Shown here piece by piece: positions 9,178 to 17,357 of a stretch of 64,000 nt of DNA (the first letter of the stretch is position 1; the number at the start of each line of letters is the position of its first letter). Under the pieces are notes generated by a model. It was not told the DNA's origin. It made no database searches and was given only the letters and a program-made list of their open reading frames with translations. Source of the DNA: Dehalococcoidia bacterium (lineage in GTDB: Bacteria > Chloroflexota > Dehalococcoidia > Bin125); the NCBI GenBank assembly GCA_022828105.1, contig JAJEJC010000001.1:238090-302089 (forward strand), in the 5' to 3' direction. The position numbers and the translations under genes were made by a program.

Positions 9178-9873
9178 TTAGGAGTCGGAAGTCAACAGAA
9201 TCCGCGCATCGACCGCAATTGCCCCGTCGGGACGCGCGAAGACGGGATTGAGGTCGAGCTCGGCGACCTCGGGGTTTGCTTCCGCGAACTCCGAGAGCTG
9301 CAGCAGCATCGACTCGATCGCCTCAAGGTTGGCGGCGGGCGTGCCGCGGAAGCCTTCGAGCACGGGGAAGCCCTGGATCTCGCGGACCATCTCCGAGGCG
9401 TCGCGCGGCTCCAGCGGGACGATGCGGAAGGCGACATCCTTGAGCACCTCGACGAAGACGCCGCCGAGGCCGAACATCAGTACCGGGCCAAACTGCTGAT
9501 CCTGCGTGATGCCGAGGATCACTTCGGCGCCCGGCTCGGCCATTGGCTGGACCGAGAGTCCCTGCAACTGCGTGCCCGGCGAGGCCTCGGCGACGCGCGC
9601 GTGGATGGCGTCCCAGGCGGCGCGCAGCGCGGACTCGTCGGCGATGCCCAGCTCGACGCCGCCGACATCGGTCTTGTGCGTGATCGCGTCGGAGACGACC
9701 TTGAGCGCCACCGGATAGCCGAGTTCGGCCGCGTGCGACGCGGCCTCGTCGGCGGAAGCGGCAAGCCGGGTTTCGGTCACGTTGACGCCGGCCTCGGCGA
9801 GCAACTGCTTGGCTTCAACCTCGGACAACAGCGTGCGCCGTTCGGCGCGGGCGGCAGCAATCACATCGGTCAT
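9178..9873 (-). CDS. ADP-forming acyl-CoA synthetase, beta-type (ATP-grasp) subunit
   Basis: 231 residues with the ATP-grasp layout of acyl-CoA synthetase beta subunits: LLSEVEAKQLLAEAGV near the N terminus, YPVALKVVSDAITHKTDVGG, FGPVLMFGLGG, and the end AELDLNPVFARPDG. It lies 11 bases before the alpha-type gene on the same strand, giving a two-gene enzyme that some lineages fuse into one chain. The upstream region contains one copy of the dispersed repeat. Confidence 0.9.
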   Translation of the reverse strand: MTDVIAAARAERRTLLSEVEAKQLLAEAGVNVTETRLAASADEAASHAAELGYPVALKVVSDAITHKTDVGGVELGIADESALRAAWDAIHARVAEASPGTQLQGLSVQPMAEPGAEVILGITQDQQFGPVLMFGLGGVFVEVLKDVAFRIVPLEPRDASEMVREIQGFPVLEGFRGTPAANLEAIESMLLQLSEFAEANPEVAELDLNPVFARPDGAIAVDARILLTSDS

Positions 9874-9935
9874 GGGCGTCTCCGGCGGGATGTGGCGATT
9901 GGACCTAGGCAGTTTACACGCCGCGCTTCCCGATT

Positions 9936-9986
9936 CCCTTCTCCCCCCGCGGAGCGGGGGGGAGATGCCGAAGGCAGAGGGGGGTT
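9936..9986 (+). repeat. Dispersed intergenic repeat, copy A (three-way-junction type)
   Basis: First of four copies in the window. Outer arm CCCTTC pairs with GAGGGG (with a wobble pair). The first hairpin is CTCCCCCCGC / GCGGGGGGGAG with loop GGA. The second is TGCC-GAA-GGCA. This copy lies between the divergent beta-type synthetase gene and the small HTH gene at 10057. See copies at 16317, 23336 and 61949. Confidence 0.85.
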
Positions 9987-10056
9987 CCCTGCCGGGTACT
10001 CAACCCGCTATTCTGTATACTCAGTTTCGCAGTTCGCATTCGCGGAGGAGCAGGCC

Positions 10057-10275
10057 ATGGCCGAGGGTGACCCGTTCGAGGACTGGCTGGACATCGTCGA
10101 GGCGGCGAGGGAACTCAACATCCACCCGCAGTCCATGCGCCGCCTGATCAAGCAGGGCCGAGTCCCCGCCCGCCTCTACGGAGGCAAATACCTCATCGAG
10201 CGAGACCAGCTCCTGATGTTCAAGTCCAACTACGACCCCCGCCCCGGCCGCAAACGCTCGCCGCGGTTGCTGTAG
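10057..10275 (+). CDS. Small excisionase-type helix-turn-helix protein
   Basis: 72 residues. LDIVEAARELNIHPQSMRRL followed by a basic recognition segment and GGKYLIERDQLLMFKSNY matches the excisionase/MerR-like winged HTH layout, in which a short helix pair binds DNA. GGAGGAG upstream of the ATG is a good ribosome site. No integrase or other phage gene is nearby, so it is more likely a stand-alone regulator than an excision factor. One dispersed-repeat copy lies about 70 bases upstream. Confidence 0.75.
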   Translation: MAEGDPFEDWLDIVEAARELNIHPQSMRRLIKQGRVPARLYGGKYLIERDQLLMFKSNYDPRPGRKRSPRLL

Positions 10276-10288
10276 CGCTCAGTAGCCC

Positions 10289-10717
10289 CTAGCCGAACGC
10301 GACCAGCAACCCCACCGCGAGCGTCGTCGCCGCGAATCCGAGACTGACCGCACCAACTACCCATTGGCGCATTTTGTCGTCACGACCCTCTTGATCGCGA
10401 ACGCGCTGTCGCTCGCGTTCATCTCGCTCTCGTTCGCGCTCGTCTCTCTCCCGTTCGCGTTGGTTGTGCTCCTCGCGAAACTCATTCATTTCCAAGCGGA
10501 AATCAGACATGAACTGTGCCTGTTGCGCCGCGATCTCAGCCCGCTCCGCTCGCCACTGCTCGACCAGGGACTCAAGCGTTGATTCGGTTACGAAGCTAGA
10601 CAGCGCCTGATCGAAGAGGTCGTCCAGCAACGTTGCCATCGGCTCAGCCTGACCGTTCTGGCAGACGCCGATGTCGACGAGTCGATCACGAGTCTCGAGG
10701 ACGTCGATCGATGACAT
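10289..10717 (-). CDS. Coiled-coil protein with a C-terminal membrane helix
   Basis: 142 residues. The N terminus (LETRDRLVDIGV...QAEPMATLLDDL) is a helical pair. It is followed by a very charged coiled coil with tandem RERERDERERERDERER units and a C-terminal hydrophobic helix (WVVGAVSLGFAATTLAVGLL). This layout resembles DUF1640/CCDC90-type membrane-anchored coiled-coil proteins, but I assign no function. I chose ATG 10717, preceded by GAAGAG; a TTG at 10729 and an ATG at 10639 are alternatives. It overlaps the preceding 63-residue gene by 32 bases. Confidence 0.65.
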   Translation of the reverse strand: MSSIDVLETRDRLVDIGVCQNGQAEPMATLLDDLFDQALSSFVTESTLESLVEQWRAERAEIAAQQAQFMSDFRLEMNEFREEHNQRERERDERERERDERERQRVRDQEGRDDKMRQWVVGAVSLGFAATTLAVGLLVAFG

Positions 10718-10877
10718 ATCGCTCTTCAATCTGCGGACGCAGGATGTCGGCGAGCAGGTGTGACTTCTCCTCCGTCACGTACCCGTCTGCTACCACTCTC
10801 TTGCGGATGTCCTCAAGGATTTCCTCGAGTCTCCACGCCGGAATGGGCTTGATCTGAGTCTTATGGACCTTTGCCAT
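10686..10877 (-). CDS. Hypothetical 63-residue protein
   Basis: A short ORF that starts with MAKVHKTQIKPIPAW and has a helical, charged body (EEILEDIRKRVVADGYVTEEKSH). I recognise no family. It overlaps the membrane coiled-coil gene by 32 bases, which suggests translational coupling and a two-gene unit. The ribosome site is weak, so the start is tentative. Confidence 0.5.
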   Translation of the reverse strand: MAKVHKTQIKPIPAWRLEEILEDIRKRVVADGYVTEEKSHLLADILRPQIEERYVIDRRPRDS

Positions 10878-10895
10878 ACGACCGATTCTACCTGT

Positions 10896-12878
10896 CTAGT
10901 GCGCCGCCGACGCCCCCTCGATGATCTCCTCCACCACATGAGGCTCCGCCAATGTCGTCACATCGCCGACGTTTTCGGGTTCGCCTTCGGCCACCTTCCG
11001 CAGAATCCGACGCATGATCTTCCCCGACCGAGTCTTCGGTAGACCACCGACAAACTGAATCTTGTCCGGCGTCGCAATCGGACTGATCTCCGCCCGCACC
11101 TGACGCTTCAGCTCCACCGCCAGGTCCGGCCCCGGATCAAACCCGTCCTTCAGCAACACGTAGGCATAGATGCCCTCGCCCTTGATCTCGTGCGGGTAGC
11201 CGACGACCGCGGCCTCGGCGCAGCCGGCGTGACCGACCAGCGCGCCCTCGATCTCCGCCGTGCCCAGCCGGTGACCCGACACATTGAGCACATCGTCGAC
11301 CCGCCCCGTCAGCCAGTAGTAGCCGTCGTGGTCGCGGAACGAGCCGTCGCCGGTGAAGTACTTGCCCGGGTACTGGATGAAGTAAGTGTTGATGAAGCGC
11401 TCGTGGTCGCCGTAGACCGTGCGCATCATGCCCGGCCAGCTCCGAGCCAGGCACAGCAACCCGCTCTGCGGATTGGCGTCGAGCTCGTTGCCGTCCGGAT
11501 CGACCAGCACCGGCTCGATCCCGAAGAAGGGCAGCGAGGCCGAGCCCGGCTTCATGTCGTTCGCCCCGGCCAGCCCGGTCAGCACGTGGCCGCCGGTCTC
11601 CGTCTGCCAGTACGTGTCGACGATCGAGCACCGCCCCTCGCCGACCACGTCGTGGTACCAGCGCCAGGCCTCGGGATTGATCGGCTCGCCGACCGTGCCC
11701 AGCACGCGCAGACTGGTCCGTTGGTGGACCTTGACCCATTCGTCGCCCTCGCGCATCAGCGCGCGGATCGCGGTCGGCGCGGTGTAGAGGATGTTGATCC
11801 CCAGCCGGTCGACCATGTCCCAGTAACGCCCCGCGTCGGGATACGTCGGGATCGACTCGAACATCACGGATGTCGCGCCGTTGCCCAGCGGCCCGTAGAC
11901 GATGTAGCTGTGACCGGTGATCCAGCCGACGTCGGCGGCGCAGCAGTAGATGTCGCCCTCGCGGTAGTCGAAGGTGTAGCGGTGGCTGAGCATCGTGAAG
12001 AGCAGGTAGCCGGCCTGCGTGTGCAGCACGCCCTTGGGCTTGCCGGTCGAACCTGAGGTGTAGAGGATGAAGAGCGGGTCTTCGGCGTCCATCACCTCGG
12101 GTTCGCACTCGTCCGACTGGCGCGCGACGGTCTCGTGCCACCAGATGTCGCGGCCATCCTTCATCGTCACGTCGCCGCCGGTGTGCTGATGGACGAGCAC
12201 GAATTCGACGCAGTCGACACCGTTGGCGTCGAGCTGATCCATGGCCGCGTCGACGTTGGCCTTGAGCGGCACGGTGCGCCCGCCGCGCTTGCCCTCGTCC
12301 TGGGTGATCACCGCCTTGCAGAGCGAGTCCTCGACCCGGTCGGCGATTGCCGAGGCGGAGAATCCGCCGAAGATCACCGAGTGGATCGCGCCAATCCGCG
12401 CGCAGGCCAGCATCGCCGCCACGACCTCGGGCGTCATGCCCATGTAGATCGCGACGCGGTCGCCCTTGCCCACGCCGCGGCTGCGCAGCTCATTGGCCAG
12501 GCGGCAGACCTCGGCGTGCAGCTCGCGATAGGTAATCGACTCGTTGTCGGCCGGCTCGTCGCCCTCCCACAGGATCGCGGTCTGGTCGCCCTTGCTCGCC
12601 AAGTGACGATCGAGGCAGTTGACCGAGACGTTGAGCTTCGCGCCCAGGAACCAGGCGATCTCTCCTGCGGCCAGGTTCTCTTGCTTGAGCGTGTGCCACG
12701 GTTCGATCAGGTCGAGGTGCGCGTTGGCCATCTCGGTCCAGAACGCGTCCGGTTCGTCGAGCGAGCGCCGCCAGAGCGCCTCATAGCCCTCGCGCGAGGT
12801 GACCAGCGCCCCTTCGCGGACGTTGGCAGGCGGCGAATACGTCTCGTTCACCGGCATCGCGGCATCGGCGGTTGTCAT
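10896..12878 (-). CDS. acs: Acetyl-CoA synthetase (AMP-forming)
   Basis: 660 residues, the usual length. The enzyme activates acetate through acetyl-AMP to acetyl-CoA. AMP-binding motifs are present: [15 protein letters not shown], the [10 protein letters not shown] stretch typical of acetyl-CoA synthetases, [17 protein letters not shown], and the C-terminal [10 protein letters not shown] whose last Lys is the site of regulatory acetylation in known enzymes. With the ADP-forming enzyme at 7754-9873, the genome has both AMP- and ADP-linked acetate activation. Confidence 0.97.
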   Translation of the reverse strand: MTTADAAMPVNETYSPPANVREGALVTSREGYEALWRRSLDEPDAFWTEMANAHLDLIEPWHTLKQENLAAGEIAWFLGAKLNVSVNCLDRHLASKGDQTAILWEGDEPADNESITYRELHAEVCRLANELRSRGVGKGDRVAIYMGMTPEVVAAMLACARIGAIHSVIFGGFSASAIADRVEDSLCKAVITQDEGKRGGRTVPLKANVDAAMDQLDANGVDCVEFVLVHQHTGGDVTMKDGRDIWWHETVARQSDECEPEVMDAEDPLFILYTSGSTGKPKGVLHTQAGYLLFTMLSHRYTFDYREGDIYCCAADVGWITGHSYIVYGPLGNGATSVMFESIPTYPDAGRYWDMVDRLGINILYTAPTAIRALMREGDEWVKVHQRTSLRVLGTVGEPINPEAWRWYHDVVGEGRCSIVDTYWQTETGGHVLTGLAGANDMKPGSASLPFFGIEPVLVDPDGNELDANPQSGLLCLARSWPGMMRTVYGDHERFINTYFIQYPGKYFTGDGSFRDHDGYYWLTGRVDDVLNVSGHRLGTAEIEGALVGHAGCAEAAVVGYPHEIKGEGIYAYVLLKDGFDPGPDLAVELKRQVRAEISPIATPDKIQFVGGLPKTRSGKIMRRILRKVAEGEPENVGDVTTLAEPHVVEEIIEGASAAH

Positions 12879-12975
12879 GATCAGACCTCATCTCGTCATC
12901 AAAGCAGTCCCGCAACTGCTGAAATGCTAACGGCCTCCCGCACCTCCTTCCTGCGCGCTCATCCACGGTCAAGTC

Positions 12976-12995
12976 GCCCCCGCGCAGGCGGGGGC
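12976..12995. terminator. Strong GC hairpin in the gap between acs and the HTH gene
   Basis: A perfect 8-bp stem GCCCCCGC / GCGGGGGC with loop GCAG. There is no T-run on either strand, so factor-independent termination is unproven. It sits about 100 bases upstream of the acs start and 165 bases before the HTH gene, where it could also act as a boundary or leader structure. Confidence 0.35.
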
Positions 12996-13127
12996 CCCGC
13001 GACCAGGGATTAAGTCGCCCCGGTCTCCTTGGACCTACTTAGCTGGGCCGCCATCTCCAACACCCCGGATATCTCCCCCAACACACTCCGACTCCCCTAT
13101 CAGAACAATCACACCATATCATCAACA

Positions 13128-13140
13128 GAACGTATGTACG
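13128..13140. promoter_or_regulatory. Palindromic element upstream of HTH gene 1 (candidate operator)
   Basis: GAACGTATGTACG lies 21 bases upstream of the GTG start. It matches, with one change, GAACGTACGTACG upstream of the second HTH gene (23429-23446). Both sites have CATATC just before them. The core CGTATGTACG is an imperfect palindrome. Autoregulation by the HTH protein is the natural inference. Confidence 0.5.
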
Positions 13141-13160
13141 CAACAGCAAAGGATTCCATC

Positions 13161-13910
13161 GTGAACATCTCCCCCCGACGCCGACTCCGCGCCCTCAGAG
13201 TCCACGAGCTACGACAGCAAGGACGCTCCCTGCGCAACATCGGCAAGCTGCTCGACATCTCCCACGCCACGGTGCTCTCCGACCTCAAGCTCATAGAGAC
13301 CCATTGGAGCCGGATCACCCAGCAATCCGCCGACGACTTCCAGCTCGAACAGTTCGGCATGCTTCAGCGCCGCCTGCGCGCCGTGCTCCGCCACGACCTG
13401 CTCAGGGAGTTCGGAGATCTCAGCCCGAACGACTTCATCCGCCTCTACGATTCGCACAATCACGAACTCGCCATCCTCTTGCGCGAGACCCGGCGGCTCG
13501 CCGACCAATTGCATCAGCGAGCCAGTCTCCGCGACGTCGACCTCGACCTTGGCGAAGTCGCGCTCAAGCTCGGCTTCCCGGAGGATGAGCTCACTGCTGC
13601 CCATCAGCCTGCCAAGCCGACCAATGCGAACAAGCCCACGAGGGCACAGCCTCCGGAGTCGACCACCACTCACCACGGCATGCCAAAGTCAACCAAACTC
13701 AACCACTCCAACCACCGGAAACCCAGCAAAACACGGCAAATCTCGTCCCCGGCCCCGCCGCAAGAAACTCCGGGCCAACCAGTCGGCCAACCAGCCAGCC
13801 AACCACCACCGGAACTGACCCCGGAACGACTCTTGCAGCAGGCCGAGACCTTCCTCCGCAGCCAAAACGGCAAGGAGCTCCGTTCTCCTCTGCCCCTTGG
13901 CAAGACCTAA
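13161..13910 (+). CDS. Orphan helix-turn-helix protein 1
   Basis: 249 residues. The N-terminal ~50 contain a homeodomain-like HTH (ELRQQGRSLRNIGKLLDI then SHATVLSDLKLIE). A helical middle part follows, then a Pro/Thr/Asn-rich linker (about 150-215) and a short helical C-terminal segment (LTPERLLQQAETFLRSQNG). The same architecture and HTH occur in the protein at 23485. Terminase small subunits and transposon regulators can look like this, but no phage genes adjoin it. I chose GTG 13161 because AAAGGA lies 8 bases upstream; the upstream ATG at 13134 falls inside the palindrome shared with the second gene. The linker composition is unlike the neighbouring genes. Confidence 0.65.
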   Translation: MNISPRRRLRALRVHELRQQGRSLRNIGKLLDISHATVLSDLKLIETHWSRITQQSADDFQLEQFGMLQRRLRAVLRHDLLREFGDLSPNDFIRLYDSHNHELAILLRETRRLADQLHQRASLRDVDLDLGEVALKLGFPEDELTAAHQPAKPTNANKPTRAQPPESTTTHHGMPKSTKLNHSNHRKPSKTRQISSPAPPQETPGQPVGQPASQPPPELTPERLLQQAETFLRSQNGKELRSPLPLGKT

Positions 13911-13995
13911 AGGTCTCCCCGGGCGGTGATACGATGCAGCCAAGCCCCCAATCAACGGCTCAACAGTCTCAACAACCAGGTCGAGAGGTCCCACG

Positions 13996-14340
13996 ATGGC
14001 GCAGCAGGAACCGTTTCAGCGAATCTCGGTGGAGGAGGCGGAGGAGAAACGACAGGCCGGCGTGACCCTGGTCGACACGCGCGAACTGGACGAGTACCAG
14101 GACGGTCACGCCGCCGGCGCGCCGCTGATGCCGCACATGTCGGTAATGACCCGCGCCGAGGAGTTGGAACAGATCGCCGGCGGCAAGGACCAACCGGTGA
14201 TGTTCATCTGCGCCAAGGGCCAGCGCTCGGCGGTGGCCTGCGAGTTCGCCGCCGCGCTGGGATTCACCGACCTCTACAACGTTGAGGGCGGGACCGAGGC
14301 CTGGATCGCTGCCGGCCTGCCGATCGAGCATCCTGAGTAG
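13996..14340 (+). CDS. Single-domain rhodanese
   Basis: 114 residues, one rhodanese domain with GVTLVDTRELDEYQDGH and active loop ICAKGQRS (Cys72). This is the GlpE/PspE-type size class that moves sulfane sulfur between thiols. It is the first gene of a plus-strand run with a membrane protein and a HAD phosphatase. GAGAGG precedes the ATG. Confidence 0.9.
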   Translation: MAQQEPFQRISVEEAEEKRQAGVTLVDTRELDEYQDGHAAGAPLMPHMSVMTRAEELEQIAGGKDQPVMFICAKGQRSAVACEFAAALGFTDLYNVEGGTEAWIAAGLPIEHPE

Positions 14341-14379
14341 CGTGCGTCTCCACCTGGCCCCGGAGAGCGGTCGCGTCCA

Positions 14380-14958
14380 ATGCTGAGCAGTATGAGCGGC
14401 ACGCAGCGCTACGCGGTGCTCGTCCTGATCGTGGTCGTGGTGGTGGTCGTCTACCTGTTCGTGTCGGGCGGCTTCGACGAGCTCACGGGCGGCGGCGACG
14501 ACCCGCAACCGGCGGCTGTCCAGCTGACCGACTCGCCCGATGCGCTGCGCACGGAGGCGATCGAGCTGGGGCACTCGGAGTTGGTCGGGCCGGTCGAGGT
14601 CTCGATTATCGGCATCTCGTTCCCCGACCAGATTCGGGCCGAAGGCATCTGGCGCAGCCCGGCCCAGCGCTTCGCCTCGGTCACGCTGACGATGACCAAC
14701 CGCTCCAGGCAGGCTGTTGAGCTGCCGCTCGACGGACTGCAACTGGTCACGACGGACGGCCGCGCCTATCTGGCCGACGCCGCACTGTCGCTGGGTCACT
14801 CGCGCGTTGCCGAGGGCGTCGCCTACGCCCCGCCGCTGATCCTCCAGCCGCAACTCCAGATCACGGTCGTCGCCGTGTACGACATTCCACTCGATGCATC
14901 GGGCCTCCAGCTTCGGGTCCGAGGCGGCTGGATCGACTTTGCGCTGTTTGAGGAGTAA
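14380..14958 (+). CDS. Membrane-anchored DUF4352-like protein
   Basis: 192 residues: one N-terminal membrane helix (about residues 11-27, very Val-rich), a short acidic linker, then a beta-rich domain. The domain has the pattern ASVTLTMTNRSRQAVELPLDG...LVTTDGRAYLAD, typical of DUF4352/Ig-like extracellular domains. It is probably displayed outside the membrane. It lies 7 bases before the HAD gene. The specific role is unknown. Confidence 0.65.
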   Translation: MLSSMSGTQRYAVLVLIVVVVVVVYLFVSGGFDELTGGGDDPQPAAVQLTDSPDALRTEAIELGHSELVGPVEVSIIGISFPDQIRAEGIWRSPAQRFASVTLTMTNRSRQAVELPLDGLQLVTTDGRAYLADAALSLGHSRVAEGVAYAPPLILQPQLQITVVAVYDIPLDASGLQLRVRGGWIDFALFEE

Positions 14959-14965
14959 GTCGGCG

Positions 14966-15625
14966 ATGACCATCCTGATGTTCGACATTGACGGGACGCT
15001 GTCGCTCTCGCAAGGCGCCGGGACGCTGGCGATGTCGCGAACCTTCAAGGAGCTCTGGGGCATCGAGAACGCGCTCGACGGCATGAACTTCGCCGGACGC
15101 AGCGACACCTGGATCGTGCCGACTGCGCTGGCCAATCAAGGGCGCGATTGCTCGGCGGACGACCTGGCGCGCTTCATTGACCGCTACGTCCCGCACCTCG
15201 GCGATGCGTTGGTCGAGCGCGATTCGCGGCTCTGCCCGGGCGTCCTGCCGCTGCTCGAGGCGCTGTCCCGCGAGCCGGTGACGCTGGGTCTGGGCACCGG
15301 CAACTTCCGCCGCGCCGCCGAGGCCAAGCTCGCGCCGCTGGGCATCTGGGATTACTTCGTCGACGGCGGCTACGGCGACGATCATCCAAACCGCACCGAG
15401 CTGCTCGCCGCCGGCCTAGAGCGTCTGCGCCGCCACGCCGACAACGGCGCCGACGCCGTCGTGATCGGAGACACCGCACACGACATCGAGGCAGGCCACG
15501 CCATCGGAGCCAGAGTCGTCGCCGTCAAGACCGGCTACTCCGACCCCGGCGATCTCGACGGCGCCGACATCGTGTTGGAAGATCTCTCGGACCTCGACGC
15601 GTCGATGTCTGCACTGCTGCGATAG
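14966..15625 (+). CDS. HAD-family hydrolase (phosphoglycolate-phosphatase-like)
   Basis: 219 residues. Motif I FDIDGT (nucleophile Asp7, general acid Asp9), a cap domain, motif II GLGTGN, motif III Lys region, and motif IV GDTAHDIEAG are all present. The family dephosphorylates small phosphate esters; phosphoglycolate is possible but not shown. GAGGAG lies ahead of ATG 14966. Frame and motifs begin exactly here, so longer upstream starts are unlikely. Confidence 0.85.
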   Translation: MTILMFDIDGTLSLSQGAGTLAMSRTFKELWGIENALDGMNFAGRSDTWIVPTALANQGRDCSADDLARFIDRYVPHLGDALVERDSRLCPGVLPLLEALSREPVTLGLGTGNFRRAAEAKLAPLGIWDYFVDGGYGDDHPNRTELLAAGLERLRRHADNGADAVVIGDTAHDIEAGHAIGARVVAVKTGYSDPGDLDGADIVLEDLSDLDASMSALLR

Positions 15626-15634
15626 CCTGACCTC

Positions 15635-16303
15635 ATGTCCACCGAACTGCTGATTGGCATCCTGATCCTGCTGCTAGTCGTCGGCGTGCCGATGGTGCAG
15701 GCGATTGTTCGTTCGCTCCAGCGGCGACGGTCGCTCGGTGTTGATGGGGTCTCGGAGCTTCGAGATCTGGGATTGCAGCGGGACGAGTTGCCTCGCGGTC
15801 TCTCCCTGCAATCTGCCGAGGCGGTTACCTCCGAGGAACTCGCCCTCGCGGACGACAACCCGGAAGCAACGATCGCTCAGCTCGATGAGTCGGGCCGCGT
15901 GATTGGCTACCGCGAGAGTTTCCGTGACCCGCGCTCGATGGGTGAGTTTCTCGACTGGGTCTGCGGCCAGACGGTGTACCACAACCGCGCTCACCGGCGG
16001 ATCGAGCTGGAGCTGACCCGCTACGAGTCGGACGAACATGCGTCGCAGGCGCTGGCCGAAAAACCTCGGCTCGATCCGAGCGAGTCCGAGGTCAGCGTCG
16101 ATGAGTTGGACGAACGTGGTGGGCTCATGGCTCGCGAGTGGCGGCGCAGCGAGAATGGCGCCGACGTCCAGCGGATGCTGGAGTTGCGCTGGGCCTCGGG
16201 CGACGTGCTGGGCGTGATCCGCGGCGACTCGGAGCCGGCGGGCGCGCTCGACGACAGCGAAGTCGAGCGCCTGGCCTCGCTGGTCAGGAGCCGGCTGACA
16301 TGA
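15635..16303 (+). CDS. Hypothetical protein with N-terminal membrane helix
   Basis: 222 residues. One N-terminal hydrophobic helix (LLIGILILLLVVGVPMVQ) is followed by a soluble acidic region with no motif I recognise. The central part (GEFLDWVCGQTVYHN, RRIELELTRYESDEHASQAL) looks like a folded alpha/beta domain. It may be secreted or membrane-attached. It lies 9 bases after the HAD gene in the same direction. Confidence 0.6.
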   Translation: MSTELLIGILILLLVVGVPMVQAIVRSLQRRRSLGVDGVSELRDLGLQRDELPRGLSLQSAEAVTSEELALADDNPEATIAQLDESGRVIGYRESFRDPRSMGEFLDWVCGQTVYHNRAHRRIELELTRYESDEHASQALAEKPRLDPSESEVSVDELDERGGLMAREWRRSENGADVQRMLELRWASGDVLGVIRGDSEPAGALDDSEVERLASLVRSRLT

Positions 16304-16316
16304 GCCTGGCCTCTTT

Positions 16317-16366
16317 CCCCTCTCCCCCCGCTCTGCGGGGGGAGATGCCGAAGGCAGAGGGGGGCA
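16317..16366 (+). repeat. Dispersed intergenic repeat, copy B
   Basis: The cleanest copy. Outer arm CCCCTC pairs with GAGGGG, hairpin TCCCCCCGC / GCGGGGGGA has loop TCT, and a second hairpin TGCC-GAA-GGCA follows. It sits in the gap before the first DinB gene and ends about 25 bases before its ATG. Confidence 0.88.
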
Positions 16367-16391
16367 CGCCTCCAACAGGAGAGATCGGGCG

Positions 16392-16865
16392 ATGACTCCT
16401 GATCAACGCACCGCATTGCTCGCGCGCTACCGGGGCGGACCGCAGTTGCTCAGTGAGGCGGTCGCCGGCGCGTCGCTTGCCCAGCTCGACGGTGCGCCGC
16501 CCGAGCCGGGCTGGACGGCCCGCGAGAACGTGCACCACGTCTCCGACGTGGCCGTCATGGCCGGCCTGCGATTGCGCATGATGCTGCTCGACATCGAAGT
16601 GGAGATGTGGCCGATCGACGGCGACGCAATGCAGAAGCGTCTGCGCAACGACAAGCGGCCAATCACGCCGGCGCTCAACACGGTCGAGGCATTGGTCGAG
16701 TCGGCCGGCTCGATCCTCGGCTCGCTGCGCGAGGACGAGTGGACCCAGCCGCGGCCGATGCCGGGCAACGCGTCGCGCTGCGTTGAGGACTGGCTTGCCG
16801 CCAGCGTCCGCCACCTCGACGAGCACATCGACCAGATCCGCTACGCCCTGACCGGTACTTGCTAG
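16392..16865 (+). CDS. DinB/YfiT-like four-helix protein 1
   Basis: 157 residues with the DinB_2 layout. Scattered metal-ligand His residues occur at WTARENVHHVSD and at the end SVRHLDEHIDQI. Members are small metal-binding helical proteins. Some are thiol-dependent transferases (bacillithiol or mycothiol linked), many are uncharacterised. GGAG lies upstream of the ATG. First of three consecutive genes of this fold. Confidence 0.8.
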   Translation: MTPDQRTALLARYRGGPQLLSEAVAGASLAQLDGAPPEPGWTARENVHHVSDVAVMAGLRLRMMLLDIEVEMWPIDGDAMQKRLRNDKRPITPALNTVEALVESAGSILGSLREDEWTQPRPMPGNASRCVEDWLAASVRHLDEHIDQIRYALTGTC

Positions 16866-16875
16866 GACGCGACGC

Positions 16876-17355
16876 ATGCCCGAGCACCCCAGCGAACGTC
16901 CCCAATTGCTGGTTGCCTACCTCGAATCGACCTTCGAGATCGAGCAGGTGCTGGGTGAACTCTCTGAGGACCAGCTCGAATCGCGCGAGGCCGAGGGCGA
17001 GTGGTCGGTGCGGCAGATCGTGCATCACCTGACCGACAACGAGGTCGCCGACGCGATGCGTCTGCGCCAGATGCTGGCTCATGACTCTCCCCTGATCGTT
17101 CCCTTCGATGAGCACCTCTTCGTCGACCGCCTCCACTACGACCGCGAGATCGAGTCGTCGGTGGCGACCTTCTTCGCGCTGCGCTCCTCGAGCGGGGCGA
17201 TCCTCGATCAGATCGCGGCGGAAGACTGGTCGCGCGGCGGGCAGCATCCGGAACACGACCGCTACACGGTCGAGATCATGATCGAGAAGAACATCGAGCA
17301 CGACCGCGCGCACCTCGAGCAGATCCGTCGGGCGCTGCGGGCAGACAGGACCTAG
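16876..17355 (+). CDS. DinB/YfiT-like four-helix protein 2
   Basis: 159 residues. EWSVRQIVHHLTDNEVADAM and the C-terminal HDRAHLEQIRRAL supply the three-His pattern expected of DinB_2 proteins. It is 10 bases after the first copy and 2 bases before the third, so the three are surely cotranscribed. Confidence 0.82.
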   Translation: MPEHPSERPQLLVAYLESTFEIEQVLGELSEDQLESREAEGEWSVRQIVHHLTDNEVADAMRLRQMLAHDSPLIVPFDEHLFVDRLHYDREIESSVATFFALRSSSGAILDQIAAEDWSRGGQHPEHDRYTVEIMIEKNIEHDRAHLEQIRRALRADRT

Positions 17356-17357
17356 AC

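Noticed and set aside
7874-9181. Long open frame antisense to the acyl-CoA synthetase alpha gene
   Set aside because: It is a GC-rich shadow frame: composition follows the opposite-strand codons, no family motif, and the minus-strand product has complete motifs.
10390-10470. Short tandem repeats that could be taken for a CRISPR or minisatellite
   Set aside because: They are the coding repeat for the charged RERERDERER-like coiled coil; units are too short and there are no spacers.
11190-12056. Long open frames on both strands inside acs
   Set aside because: Shadows of the acetyl-CoA synthetase gene; the true frame has all catalytic motifs across 660 residues.
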